A program made the position numbers and the translations under genes. The notes beneath the pieces were generated by a model. That model was given only the letters and a program-made list of their open reading frames with translations. It searched no databases and had not been told where the DNA came from. From an uncultured Algibacter sp. (GTDB lineage Bacteria > Bacteroidota > Bacteroidia > Flavobacteriales > Flavobacteriaceae): a DNA stretch of 64,000 nucleotides. The stretch is taken from assembly GCA_947499935.1 (NCBI GenBank), contig CANMQH010000003.1, positions 1 to 64,000 of the forward strand, in the 5' to 3' direction. Below, in pieces: positions 19,610-28,613 of this stretch (the first letter of the stretch is position 1; each line of letters starts with the position of its first letter).

Positions 19610-21382
19610 ATGACTAAAACAAAAGATAACATTTTTGATATTACCCTTTTTAAACGCTTGTTTCAAGACGTAAAACCATATAAAACAATATTTTTTGGAC
19701 TAATTTTGTTGGTTGTTTTATTGGCTGTATTTAGTGCAGCAACACCTTACATTACTAAGTATGCTATAGATAATAGTATTGCGAGCAAACAAGAAAAAAA
19801 CTTTCTGTTTTATATCATAATCATGTTTGCGGTTTTGCTATTGCAAACAGTATTTCAGCTTTTATTTATATATTATGCAGCTTGGTTAGGGCAGAATTTG
19901 GTTATGGATGTTCGTGTTAAGTTGTTTGACCATTTGCTGCGTTTTAAAATGAAATATTATGATAACTCATCTGTAGGTGTGCTTATTACTAGAGCTGTAA
20001 CCGATATGGAACGTGTTGCCGATATTTTTGGAGAAGGCTTATTTATGATTTTTAGGGACTTGCTAACCATGGTGGTTGTCTTTGGTGTTATGGTATACAT
20101 CAACTTAAAATTAAGTATTATCGTTTTTGTTATGTTGCCTTTGTTACTTTATGCGACTAGAATTTTTCAAAAAGTAATGAAAAGAGCTTTTGAAGAAGTA
20201 AGAACGGAGGTCTCTAATTTAAATTCTTTTGTGCAAGAGCGTTTAACAGGTATGAAGATTCTGCAATTATTTACGCGAGAGGATATTGAATATAAAAACT
20301 TTAAAGACATAAACGCGCGTCATAAAAAAGGGTGGTTAAAAACCGTTTGGTATAATTCCATTTTTTTCCCTTTAGCAGATTTAGTTTCATCTATTAGTAT
20401 TGGTTTGGTAGCTTGGTACGGTGGACTTAACGTGGTTTTACAAAACAGTTTTGTGTCTCAAGGAGACTTAATAGCTTTTGTTATGTTTGTACCTATGCTA
20501 TTTAGGCCGTTGCGCCAAATAGCAGATAAATTTAATACACTGCAAATGGGTATGGTGGCGGCCACTAGAGTTTTTAAAGTTTTAGATACGACATCTCAAA
20601 TTGATGATAAAGGCACACATGTTGCTCAAGCTTTTAAAGGTCATATAGAATTTAATGATGTGTATTTTAATTATGTTGAAGATGAAGCTGTTTTAAAAGG
20701 TATTTCGTTCGAGGTTACAGCAGGCGATACGATTGCTATTGTTGGCGCCACGGGTGCAGGTAAGTCTACTATAATTAATTTATTGAATAGGTTTTACGAA
20801 ATTAAAGAAGGTACAATATCAGTTGATGGTATAAATATTAAAGATGTAACATTAACATCATTAAGAACCCAAATTGCTGTGGTTTTACAAGATGTGTTTT
20901 TGTTTGCAGATACGATATTAAATAATATTACTTTAGAACATCCTGAGATTACTGAAGCTCAAGTTATTCAAGCCGCTAAGGATATTGGTATACACGATTT
21001 TATAATGACACTTCCTAATGGCTATCACTATAATGTTAAAGAGCGAGGTATTATGTTATCTTCTGGACAGCGTCAATTAATATCTTTTTTAAGAGCTTAT
21101 GTTGCTAATCCAAGTATTTTAGTCTTGGATGAAGCCACATCTTCTGTAGATTCGTATTCAGAACAGCTTATACAAAATGCTACAGATAAGATAACAAAAG
21201 GTAGAACCTCTATAGTTATTGCGCACCGTTTGGCTACTGTAAAAAAAGCCGATAAGATTATTGTTATGGATGCGGGTAAAATTATGGAACAAGGTACGCA
21301 CCAACAATTACTTAAAAAAGAGCATGGCTATTATAAAAATTTATACGAAGTCCAGTTTTTAAAAGAGGATGTGGTGGTTTAA
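19610..21382 (+). CDS. ABC exporter, MsbA/LmrA-like half transporter
   Basis: A 590-residue fused exporter. Six transmembrane helices lie within about residues 20-315. The nucleotide-binding domain (about 345-580) has Walker A GATGAGKST, Q-loop VLQDVFLF, signature LSSGQRQ, Walker B ILVLDEATSSVD and switch histidine IVIAHRL. It would act as a homodimer or heterodimer in the inner membrane. A lipid or drug substrate is possible but not decidable. It follows truA with no gap and ends 5 bp before the convergent DUF3667 gene. Confidence 0.93.
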   Translation: MTKTKDNIFDITLFKRLFQDVKPYKTIFFGLILLVVLLAVFSAATPYITKYAIDNSIASKQEKNFLFYIIIMFAVLLLQTVFQLLFIYYAAWLGQNLVMDVRVKLFDHLLRFKMKYYDNSSVGVLITRAVTDMERVADIFGEGLFMIFRDLLTMVVVFGVMVYINLKLSIIVFVMLPLLLYATRIFQKVMKRAFEEVRTEVSNLNSFVQERLTGMKILQLFTREDIEYKNFKDINARHKKGWLKTVWYNSIFFPLADLVSSISIGLVAWYGGLNVVLQNSFVSQGDLIAFVMFVPMLFRPLRQIADKFNTLQMGMVAATRVFKVLDTTSQIDDKGTHVAQAFKGHIEFNDVYFNYVEDEAVLKGISFEVTAGDTIAIVGATGAGKSTIINLLNRFYEIKEGTISVDGINIKDVTLTSLRTQIAVVLQDVFLFADTILNNITLEHPEITEAQVIQAAKDIGIHDFIMTLPNGYHYNVKERGIMLSSGQRQLISFLRAYVANPSILVLDEATSSVDSYSEQLIQNATDKITKGRTSIVIAHRLATVKKADKIIVMDAGKIMEQGTHQQLLKKEHGYYKNLYEVQFLKEDVVV

Positions 21383-21387
21383 TGGAT

Positions 21388-22173
21388 TTATTGAGGTTTA
21401 AAATCTTGAATGGATATTTCACCAGTAAGAAATAATACTGCTACAGTTATAAATGAAACTCCCATATACCCAATTAGGAAAATAAATAAAAATAAGGGTA
21501 TTCTCCAAAATAAAGATTTTATAGAATCTAAAGAGTTTTTATAAGCTACATATATACAAAATAAGACCATTATTAAGGAGTATATTAAACCTGTGTTTAC
21601 ATAAAACTGAGGACTTATTAATAACAATATTATAGAATAAACAGCTGAAATAATGCTAAAAGTAGTTAAGGCATACATTGAAGTAATAATAAGTTCAGCA
21701 AAATTATACTTCTGTTTGTTAAAAAATAAATAACTAGCAAAGGTTAAAATGGGAATATAAAATAGAAACAGCAACGAGCTATACTCCATAGTTGAAGCCA
21801 TAATTTTTTCAGTTCCTGCACCACCTGAACTTGTTTGCGTGTAACTTATTTTTGAAAAATCAATACTACCCCAAGCCACTTTTTTCATTAAAAAAAGAAT
21901 AAATCCAGATAATGTTAACGAAATGGCTAACATGCTCACAGGGTTTAAATACTTTTTTCGTAAGCCAGAAATATAACCACCACAGACTTCTTCTGGCTTA
22001 ATTATCATATGCCATAAAGTTTTTAAAAATGTATTGTCAAGATTGAAATAACGTTTTGAAAACTCATAGATTAAACGTTTTGGGGTTAATCTGTTTCTAA
22101 CAATTTTAGCTCCACAGTCTGGACAAAAGCTAAAATCTGTTTTTAGTGTATTTTCACAATTCCTACATTTCAT
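21388..22173 (-). CDS. DUF3667 zinc-ribbon membrane protein
   Basis: A 261-residue protein. An N-terminal zinc ribbon (CRNC at residues 3-6 and CPDC at about 17-20) is followed by a basic linker and then five or six membrane segments from about residue 78. The linker WHMIIKPEEVCGGYISGLRKKYLNPVS is the DUF3667 signature region. It begins 1 nt after the stop of cdaA, so the two are tightly coupled in translation. The function of DUF3667 is unknown; coupling suggests a link to c-di-AMP or envelope sensing, which is inference only. Confidence 0.82.
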   Translation of the reverse strand: MKCRNCENTLKTDFSFCPDCGAKIVRNRLTPKRLIYEFSKRYFNLDNTFLKTLWHMIIKPEEVCGGYISGLRKKYLNPVSMLAISLTLSGFILFLMKKVAWGSIDFSKISYTQTSSGGAGTEKIMASTMEYSSLLFLFYIPILTFASYLFFNKQKYNFAELIITSMYALTTFSIISAVYSIILLLISPQFYVNTGLIYSLIMVLFCIYVAYKNSLDSIKSLFWRIPLFLFIFLIGYMGVSFITVAVLFLTGEISIQDFKPQ

Positions 22174-22174
22174 A

Positions 22175-22960
22175 TTAAGCTAAATCTTCTTTAATAATAC
22201 TAGTTAGTTGTGTCGTATCTTCAAAAACTACAAATTCGCCGTCTTTAAAATAAGATATCTGTCCCGTTTCTTCACTAACTGCCAATGCAACAGCATCTGT
22301 TTTTTCGGTAACACCAATGGCTGCCCTGTGTCTTAAACCAAAACGTTGCGGTACATGTTTTTCATTATTTACAGGAAGAATAACCCGTGTAGCTATAACG
22401 ATATTATTATTAATTAAGATGGCACCATCATGCAAAGGGCTATTTTTAAAAAAAATACTTTCTATAATGGGTTGGGTCACTTTTATATTCATTTCATCTC
22501 CAGTAGAAGATAAAAAATCAAGACTATTATTACGTTCAAAAACAATAAGAGCTCCTGTTTTAGACATCGACATTTTATTGCAAGCAGAAATAACAGCATC
22601 TACATCGGTTTCGCTTGTATTTTCAGTCTTTAAAAACTTAAGCTGTTGTAAAAACTTTTTACGCCTACTAAAATTTGTAGAGCCTACCATGAGTAAAAAT
22701 TTTCGTATTTCAGGCTGAAAAACAACAATTAATGCAATAATACCAACTTTCATAAAACCACCAAAAATGCCTGTAAGCAATTCCATGTTTAAAAAATCGG
22801 TAAGTTGCCATGCACCATATATCATAATAATGCCAATAAAAATATTTATTGCAACGGTGCCTTTAACGAGTTTGTAAACATAGTAGAGTAGTAGAGCTAC
22901 AAGAATAACATCTATAATGTCTACAATAGTAAATTTTAAAAGGTCTTTAAATATTTCCAA
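22175..22960 (-). CDS. cdaA: Diadenylate cyclase CdaA
   Basis: Makes the second messenger c-di-AMP from two ATP. The 261-residue protein has three membrane helices in the first about 80 residues and a DAC (DisA_N) domain carrying the catalytic LHDGA (about residue 177) and GLRHRAA (about 209) motifs. The start codon is TTG; the upstream in-frame stop leaves no other option before the conserved N-terminal helix. It lies downstream of folP (68 bp) and just ahead of a DUF3667 gene. No cdaR or glmM, the usual Firmicutes partners, is nearby. Confidence 0.95.
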   Translation of the reverse strand: MEIFKDLLKFTIVDIIDVILVALLLYYVYKLVKGTVAINIFIGIIMIYGAWQLTDFLNMELLTGIFGGFMKVGIIALIVVFQPEIRKFLLMVGSTNFSRRKKFLQQLKFLKTENTSETDVDAVISACNKMSMSKTGALIVFERNNSLDFLSSTGDEMNIKVTQPIIESIFFKNSPLHDGAILINNNIVIATRVILPVNNEKHVPQRFGLRHRAAIGVTEKTDAVALAVSEETGQISYFKDGEFVVFEDTTQLTSIIKEDLA

Positions 22961-23028
22961 GGGTTTTGACTTTTGGTAAATTTAGTAAAATATGATAAAT
23001 AGGTTATGTTTTATAAAATCATGTATAA

Positions 23029-23865
23029 TTAATTATCAGTTTTAACAACTAAAGCCTCAATTAACTTTACAGATTCTACAGCTTCTTTAACATCATGCAC
23101 CCGTAAAATAGACGCACCTTTTTGTAGCGCAACCGTATTTAAAACAGATGTGCCATTAAGCGCATTATTTGCTGAGGTATCTAAGGTTTTGTATATCATC
23201 GATTTTCTAGAGATACCTACCAATAATGGCTTTTCAATCATTTTAAAAAGTTCTAGTTTATTTAGTAGTTCAAAATTTTGATCTAACGTTTTTGCAAACC
23301 CAAAACCAGGGTCTACTATAATATCTGTAATACCTAAAGCTTTGGCTTTGGCAATACGTTCAGAAAAATAAAATAAAATATCTTTTGTTAAATTGTCGTA
23401 CTGCGTTAATTGTTGCATGGTTTGTGGCGTGCCACGCATGTGCATCATAATATAAGGGACATGTAAACTAGCAATAGTACTTAGCATGTTTTTGTCTAGT
23501 TTTCCCGCAGAAATATCATTAATCATGCAGGCACCCGCTTCTATAGATTGTTTAGCAACATGACTTCTAAATGTATCAATAGATAATAATGTTTCAGGAA
23601 ACTCCTTTAGTATTAATTCTATTATGGGTAGTATTCTTTTTAATTCATCAGTTTCTCTTACATAATCAGCATTAGGACGAGAACTATAGGCACCAGCATC
23701 AATAAATGTTGCGCCATCATTTAACATACGCTCAACATGGTTTAATATGTCTTTCTCATTTTTATGCTTACCTCCATCGTAAAATGAGTCTGGAGTAATG
23801 TTTAATATTCCCATCACTTTTGGAGATGATAGGTCTAGGAGTTTTCCTTTACAATTAATGGTCAT
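23029..23865 (-). CDS. folP: Dihydropteroate synthase
   Basis: Condenses p-aminobenzoate with hydroxymethyl-dihydropterin diphosphate in folate synthesis; target of sulfonamides. The 278-residue TIM barrel shows MGILNITPDSFYDGG near residue 18, the aspartate loop DAGAYSSRP near 57, DPGFGFAKT near 185 and the substrate-binding VGISRKSMI near 215. First gene of a likely folP-cdaA-DUF3667 operon. Divergent from the DUF1599 gene. Confidence 0.96.
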   Translation of the reverse strand: MTINCKGKLLDLSSPKVMGILNITPDSFYDGGKHKNEKDILNHVERMLNDGATFIDAGAYSSRPNADYVRETDELKRILPIIELILKEFPETLLSIDTFRSHVAKQSIEAGACMINDISAGKLDKNMLSTIASLHVPYIMMHMRGTPQTMQQLTQYDNLTKDILFYFSERIAKAKALGITDIIVDPGFGFAKTLDQNFELLNKLELFKMIEKPLLVGISRKSMIYKTLDTSANNALNGTSVLNTVALQKGASILRVHDVKEAVESVKLIEALVVKTDN

Positions 23866-23983
23866 ATCGTGGTTCCTAATATCAATTTTTGTTCAAAATA
23901 TTTAATATATGTATAAACTTTTAGACTTAGTTTTTGAACTTTAAACTATTTAAGCGAAATTTACGCAAAATTCATTTCAATAC

Positions 23984-24520
23984 ATGCAAGATACCTTAAA
24001 ACAATATGATGCCGTAATAGAAACCTGCAAAAGTCTGTTTACAAAAAAAATGAGTGACTATGGTAGTGCATGGCGGATTTTGCGTTTACCATCGCTTACG
24101 GATCAAATTTTTATAAAAGCACAACGTATAAGAGGGTTACAGGAAAATGATATTAGAAGGGTAGATGAAGGTCAAGAAAGTGAGTTTATTGGTATTATAA
24201 ATTATTGTATAATGGCTTTAATTCAGATAGAAAAAGGGGTGGCAGAGCAACCAGATTTGTCTACTGAGCAAGCTACTAAGTTATATGTTGAAAAAGCAGC
24301 AATAACCAAACAGCTGATGGAAGATAAAAACCACGATTATGGAGAGGCTTGGAGAGATATGCGCGTAAGTAGTTTAACCGATTTAATTTTACAGAAATTA
24401 TTAAGAGTTAAACAAATTGAGGATAATAGTGGTAAAACATTGGTTAGTGAAGGCATAGATGCTAATTATCAAGACATGATAAATTATGCCATTTTCGCAT
24501 TAATTCACTTAAAAGGATAA
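23984..24520 (+). CDS. DUF1599 protein with internal duplication
   Basis: A 178-residue protein built of two copies of one module of about 80 residues: KKMSDYGSAWRILRLPSLTD (about 22-41) matches KNHDYGEAWRDMRVSSLTD (about 112-130), each followed by a helix ending in a hydrophobic IINYCIMALI or MINYAIFALI. This is the DUF1599 layout of Bacteroidota. The family has been likened to nucleotide-modifying all-alpha proteins, but no function is certain. It is divergent from folP and cotranscribed or closely followed by the BT_3928-type gene. Confidence 0.85.
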   Translation: MQDTLKQYDAVIETCKSLFTKKMSDYGSAWRILRLPSLTDQIFIKAQRIRGLQENDIRRVDEGQESEFIGIINYCIMALIQIEKGVAEQPDLSTEQATKLYVEKAAITKQLMEDKNHDYGEAWRDMRVSSLTDLILQKLLRVKQIEDNSGKTLVSEGIDANYQDMINYAIFALIHLKG

Positions 24521-24606
24521 TTATATTATTGCTGTGTAAACACAAATAAATATAGTTAAGTAATGTAATTTAAACAGATTTATGCTTTTGCAATAAATTA
24601 ATACTT

Positions 24607-25911
24607 ATGAAAATACTAGTAAATATATCAAGACTATTAGTTGGCGGACTTTTTATTTTTTCGGGACTTATAAAACTCAATGATCCCATAGGATTCTCTT
24701 ATAAGCTTCAGGAATATTTTAGTGCAGATGTATTAAATATTCCTTTTTTAGAACCGTATGCTCTTATTATTTCAGTTTTTGTTGTTGTTTTTGAGGTCGT
24801 TTTAGGTGTTTTTTTGCTTATTGGATATAAACCTAAGTTTACGGTTTGGAGTTTATTGGTTATGATTGTGTTTTTTACCTTTTTAACCTTTTATGCGGCT
24901 TATTTTGAAAAAGTAAAAGATTGTGGTTGTTTCGGAGATTTTTTGAAATTAGACCCATGGGAATCATTCTGGAAAGATATAATACTATTGGTTTTGGTCA
25001 TTATAGTATTTATAGGTGTTAAGTACATTAAACCCTTATTTAATAAATTCACAACCACTATTATAGCTCTTATAGGGTTTTTAGGGAGTTTATGGTTTGG
25101 ATACCATGTGTTAATGCACTTACCAACATGGGATTTTAGAGCCTATAAAATAGAAGCAAATATAAGAGAAGGTATGAGTGTGCCAGAAGATGCGGCTAAG
25201 CCCATACAAGAATTTACATGGGTTTTTAAAGTTAATGGTAAAGAAGAAGAATACAAAACAGATGGTAGTTACCCAGAGGTTGATGGAGAATTTTTGAGGG
25301 TAGATACTAAAGTGCTTCAAGAAGGCTATCAACCACCAGTTTACGATTTTTCTATAGAAGGTGATGATAATGATTTAACCGAACAGTTTTTAGCAGAAGA
25401 CAACCTTATCGTTATTGTATCATATAGCTTAGAAAAAACAGAAAAAGCTGGAGCAGAAAAACTAAAGCGTTTTGCCGAAAAGGCAAATAAAAACGGTTAT
25501 AAAGTTATAGGTTTAACAGCTTCTGGCAAGGAAGCTAAACAAGAAGTTAATGACATGTACAACCTTAATTTTGACTGGTATTTATGTGATGAAAAAGCGC
25601 TTAAAACAGTTGTGCGCTCCAATCCAGGAATTTTAGAATTGGATAATGGCACCGTAAAACAAAAAATGCATTGGAATGATATTGAGGATTTTAAATTACC
25701 AAAAGTAGAAAGAAAACCAGAACCAGTTGTAAAAGATAATATTTTATATACTATAAATAATAAAATGTCTACAGAAGAAGAGGTTGCAACTATAAATAAA
25801 GACTCTATTGCAGAAATAAAAGTATTAAAAGATAAGACTAGCTTAGATTCTATTAATAAAGTAAATAACAGTAATTACAATGGTCACATCAATGTTATTT
25901 TAAAAGAATAG
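24607..25911 (+). CDS. DoxX/MauE-type membrane protein, BT_3928 family
   Basis: A 434-residue protein. The first about 170 residues are four or five membrane helices of the DoxX/MauE type (LVGGLFIFSGLIKLNDPIGF near residue 12; a CGCF motif near 113 that could be redox-active). The remainder is soluble, with a thioredoxin-like segment (LIVIVSYSLEKTEKAGAEKL, GYKVIGLTA) lacking a clear CxxC. This matches the BT_3928 family. A role in envelope redox chemistry is inferred. It is followed by a tandem repeat and a transporter permease. Confidence 0.8.
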   Translation: MKILVNISRLLVGGLFIFSGLIKLNDPIGFSYKLQEYFSADVLNIPFLEPYALIISVFVVVFEVVLGVFLLIGYKPKFTVWSLLVMIVFFTFLTFYAAYFEKVKDCGCFGDFLKLDPWESFWKDIILLVLVIIVFIGVKYIKPLFNKFTTTIIALIGFLGSLWFGYHVLMHLPTWDFRAYKIEANIREGMSVPEDAAKPIQEFTWVFKVNGKEEEYKTDGSYPEVDGEFLRVDTKVLQEGYQPPVYDFSIEGDDNDLTEQFLAEDNLIVIVSYSLEKTEKAGAEKLKRFAEKANKNGYKVIGLTASGKEAKQEVNDMYNLNFDWYLCDEKALKTVVRSNPGILELDNGTVKQKMHWNDIEDFKLPKVERKPEPVVKDNILYTINNKMSTEEEVATINKDSIAEIKVLKDKTSLDSINKVNNSNYNGHINVILKE

Positions 25912-25927
25912 AGGTTTTTATTTAAGT

Positions 25928-25983
25928 AACCAATAACCAATAACCAATAACCAGTAACCAATAACCAGTAACCAATAACCAAA
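25928..25983 (+). repeat. Heptamer tandem repeat (AACCAAT)8
   Basis: Eight head-to-tail 7-bp units: AACCAAT five times, AACCAGT twice and a final AACCAAA. It fills the space between the BT_3928-type gene and the ABC permease, reaching within 2 bp of the probable permease start codon. Such arrays change copy number by slippage. Confidence 0.93.
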
Positions 25984-25985
25984 CC

Positions 25986-27062
25986 CTGATAACCTATATA
26001 CTAAATAAATCTTTTTACGCCCTGCTCACATTATTTGGAGTGGTTACAGTTATTTTCTTGTTGTTTAATGTTTTGCCAGGAGATCCAGCACAAATGATGA
26101 TGGGACAGAATGATGATAGTGAGCAATTAATGAATGTTAAGCGAAAATATGGGTTCGATAAGCCTATAACTAAGCAATATCTTTATTATATAAATGATTT
26201 ATCACCAATATCTTTCCATTCAAAAAATAAAAATGATTATACGTTTTTAAGTGCAGGCAAATATAATGCGGCTAAGTTATTTTCAATAGGTAATACAACG
26301 ACAGTTATAAAATACCCTTACTTAAGAGAATCCTTTGCTAAACAAGGCAAAAAGGTTAGTGACGTATTATCAGAAACATTACCCAATACTTTTGTCTTGG
26401 CTGTTACTGCAATTATCATAGCCATTATTTTGGGTGTATTACTGGGTGTTTTTTCGGCATTATATAAAGATACTTGGTTAGATAAGGCTATACAGATTTT
26501 AAGTACGTTGGGTATGAGTATACCATCATTTTTTAGTGCTATTTTATTTGCTTGGTTTTTTGGATATGTATTGCATGAATATACCCATTTAGAAATGACA
26601 GGTAGTTTATTTGAACTTGATGATTTTGGAGAAGCCATGCATATAAAATGGAAAAATCTAATATTACCAGCCATAGTCTTAGGCATACGTCCATTAGCGG
26701 TGGTTATACAATTAATGCGTAATAGTTTGTTAGAAGTTTTTAACCAAGATTACATAAGAACAGCCAGAGCAAAAGGGCTTAGCGAATTTCAAATTATAAA
26801 AAAACATGCTATTAAAAACGCTTTAAACCCTGTGGTTACAGCAATTTCTGGATGGTTTGCCTCTATGTTAGCTGGAGCTGTTTTTGTAGAGTATATTTTT
26901 GGATGGAACGGGCTAGGCAAAGAAATTGTAAATGCCCTTAATACATTAGACTTACCTGTAATTATGGGTTCCGTATTAATTATAGCCTTATTGTTTATAA
27001 TAATCAATATTTTTGTAGACCTAATATATGTTTGGTTAGACCCCAAGGTTAAATTGGAATAG
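25986..27062 (+). CDS. ABC transporter permease, DppB/OppB family (probable CTG start)
   Basis: A dipeptide/oligopeptide-type permease of 358 residues with about six membrane helices and the cytoplasmic coupling motif ARAKGLSEFQIIKKHAIKN near the C-terminal third. The first ATG/GTG/TTG in frame is a GTG at 26040, but that start would cut the first helix (YALLTLFGVVTVIFLLFNV) in half. The frame stays open up to a stop at 25962-25964, and CTG at 25986 followed by ITYILNKS gives a normal family N terminus, so I choose CTG. No ATPase, second permease or binding protein lies nearby. Confidence 0.8.
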   Translation: MITYILNKSFYALLTLFGVVTVIFLLFNVLPGDPAQMMMGQNDDSEQLMNVKRKYGFDKPITKQYLYYINDLSPISFHSKNKNDYTFLSAGKYNAAKLFSIGNTTTVIKYPYLRESFAKQGKKVSDVLSETLPNTFVLAVTAIIIAIILGVLLGVFSALYKDTWLDKAIQILSTLGMSIPSFFSAILFAWFFGYVLHEYTHLEMTGSLFELDDFGEAMHIKWKNLILPAIVLGIRPLAVVIQLMRNSLLEVFNQDYIRTARAKGLSEFQIIKKHAIKNALNPVVTAISGWFASMLAGAVFVEYIFGWNGLGKEIVNALNTLDLPVIMGSVLIIALLFIIINIFVDLIYVWLDPKVKLE

Positions 27063-27109
27063 TTTAAATAAGTTCTACAATAAAAATAATAATTACAAAT
27101 AAAAAAGAT

Positions 27110-27601
27110 ATGAAAAACCTAAAATATGTTGCCCTTTTATTAATAACAATATTTAGCTGTAATTCTCAAGTGCCACATAAATTTTCGGAAGCAGCTTTAA
27201 ATGATACGTTTAAAACATTAAAGGGCGATAACATAACATTAAAAGATATTTTAAACACTCAAAAAGGTAAAACAATAGTCATCGATATTTGGGCATCTTG
27301 GTGTAGTGATTGTATAAAAGGCATGCCTAAAGTAAAAGCATTGCAAGACGCACATCCAGAAGCAGCTTATATATTTTTATCTTTAGATAAAACTCAAGAT
27401 GCTTGGGCAAGAGGTATAAAAAAGTATAATGTGCAAGGCGAACATTATTTTATGTCATCTGGTAAAGCAAGTCCATTTGGTGCATTTGTAAACATAGATT
27501 GGATTCCAAGATATATGGTCGTAGATTCAGATGGCAATATAAAATTATATAAGGCCATAGAAGCAGACGATAAAAAAATAAAACAAAGTTTAATTAAATA
27601 A
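27110..27601 (+). CDS. TlpA-like thioredoxin-fold lipoprotein
   Basis: A 163-residue exported protein: lipoprotein signal with lipobox IFSC (Cys17) and a thioredoxin fold with WASWCSDC, a CxxC active site near residue 66-69, and a cis-proline region DWIPRYMVV near 137. TlpA/ResA relatives reduce disulfides in the periplasm or in cytochrome c maturation. It lies between the permease and tpiA with short gaps and may be cotranscribed. Confidence 0.88.
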   Translation: MKNLKYVALLLITIFSCNSQVPHKFSEAALNDTFKTLKGDNITLKDILNTQKGKTIVIDIWASWCSDCIKGMPKVKALQDAHPEAAYIFLSLDKTQDAWARGIKKYNVQGEHYFMSSGKASPFGAFVNIDWIPRYMVVDSDGNIKLYKAIEADDKKIKQSLIK

Positions 27602-27656
27602 AAATAATCCTTTTAAGCATTTACTAATACTAGTTAAATAAAAGGTTAACATCTAA

Positions 27657-28406
27657 ATGAGAAAACAAATAGTAGCGGGCAACTGGAAAATGAACAACGA
27701 TTTAGCACAGACCGAAGCGTTAATAGCTAGCTTGAAATCACAAAAAAGAACAACAGATGCAGAGGTTATGATAGCTCCAACGGCAACTAACCTTTGGCAG
27801 GCTTACAATAGCCTTAAAGATTCTAAAATAGAGGTTGTTGCACAAAACATGCACTTTGCAGAAAATGGTGCATATACTGGAGAAATTAGTGCGAGTATGT
27901 TAAAAAGTATAGGCATAAACACTGTGATTTTAGGGCACAGTGAACGTCGAGAATATTTTAAAGAGACCGATCAATTACTTGCCAAAAAAGTAGATGCCGC
28001 CTTAGCAAAGGGTATGCGAGTTATATTTTGTTTTGGAGAAGAATTAGCAGACCGAAAAGCAGGTAATGAAGAGACTGTTGTTGGCAATCAAATAAAAAAC
28101 GCGTTGTTTCATTTAAAAGCATCCGATTTTCAGAATATTGTTTTAGCATACGAGCCTGTATGGGCTATTGGTACAGGAGAAACAGCTAGCCCAGAGCAAG
28201 CCCAAGATATGCATGCGTTTATTAGAAAAACATTGGCTAATAAATATGGTAATGATATTGCAGATTCTGTTTCAATCCTTTACGGAGGTAGTGTTAAGCC
28301 AGCCAATGCAGAAGAGATTTTCTCAAAGCCAGATGTAGACGGTGGCTTAATAGGAGGAGCGTCGCTTAATGCTGAAGATTTTTTTGCCATTGTTAATGCA
28401 TTTTAA
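27657..28406 (+). CDS. tpiA: Triose-phosphate isomerase
   Basis: Glycolytic interconversion of dihydroxyacetone phosphate and glyceraldehyde-3-phosphate. The 249-residue TIM barrel has all hallmarks: AGNWKMN (residues 7-13, catalytic Lys11), GHSERR with catalytic His near 98, AYEPVWAIGTG with catalytic Glu near 170, and the phosphate loop YGGSVKPAN near 212. Confidence 0.98.
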   Translation: MRKQIVAGNWKMNNDLAQTEALIASLKSQKRTTDAEVMIAPTATNLWQAYNSLKDSKIEVVAQNMHFAENGAYTGEISASMLKSIGINTVILGHSERREYFKETDQLLAKKVDAALAKGMRVIFCFGEELADRKAGNEETVVGNQIKNALFHLKASDFQNIVLAYEPVWAIGTGETASPEQAQDMHAFIRKTLANKYGNDIADSVSILYGGSVKPANAEEIFSKPDVDGGLIGGASLNAEDFFAIVNAF

Positions 28407-28440
28407 AAGATAGCTTTTAAGGTTTTTTAAATAAATTTTA

Positions 28441-28527
28441 GGGCGTTACCCACGCTTAGGGCGTGGGTCGCGCTTTCGGTAGTCGCTCTCTTCGAGGAGC
28501 TTCAACAATACCTCAATCGCTAACGCA
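28441..28527 (+). repeat. Short palindromic intergenic element, copy 2
   Basis: An 87-bp GC-richer block between tpiA and prmA. It starts GGGCGTTACCC, contains a strong hairpin (ACCCACGC with GCGTGGGT), then CGCGCTTTCGG, a second small hairpin GCTC...GAGC, and ends CTCAATCGCTAACGC. The GCGTTA/TAACGC ends pair. Ends, order and length match copy 1 at 16963. Confidence 0.8.
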
Positions 28528-28613
28528 AACTAGTATAAGCGACCATATTAAATACCAAGAAGCACATTTAAGGAGTCTCAATATCTTCAATTATAAATAA
28601 ATAATTTCAAGTC

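Noticed and set aside
25928..25983. Heptamer array as CRISPR or replication origin iterons
   Set aside because: Units are contiguous without spacers and are only 7 bp; no cas, rep or dnaA gene is nearby.
26040..26042. GTG as start of the ABC permease
   Set aside because: It would remove half of the first membrane helix, while the conserved-looking N terminus continues in frame upstream.
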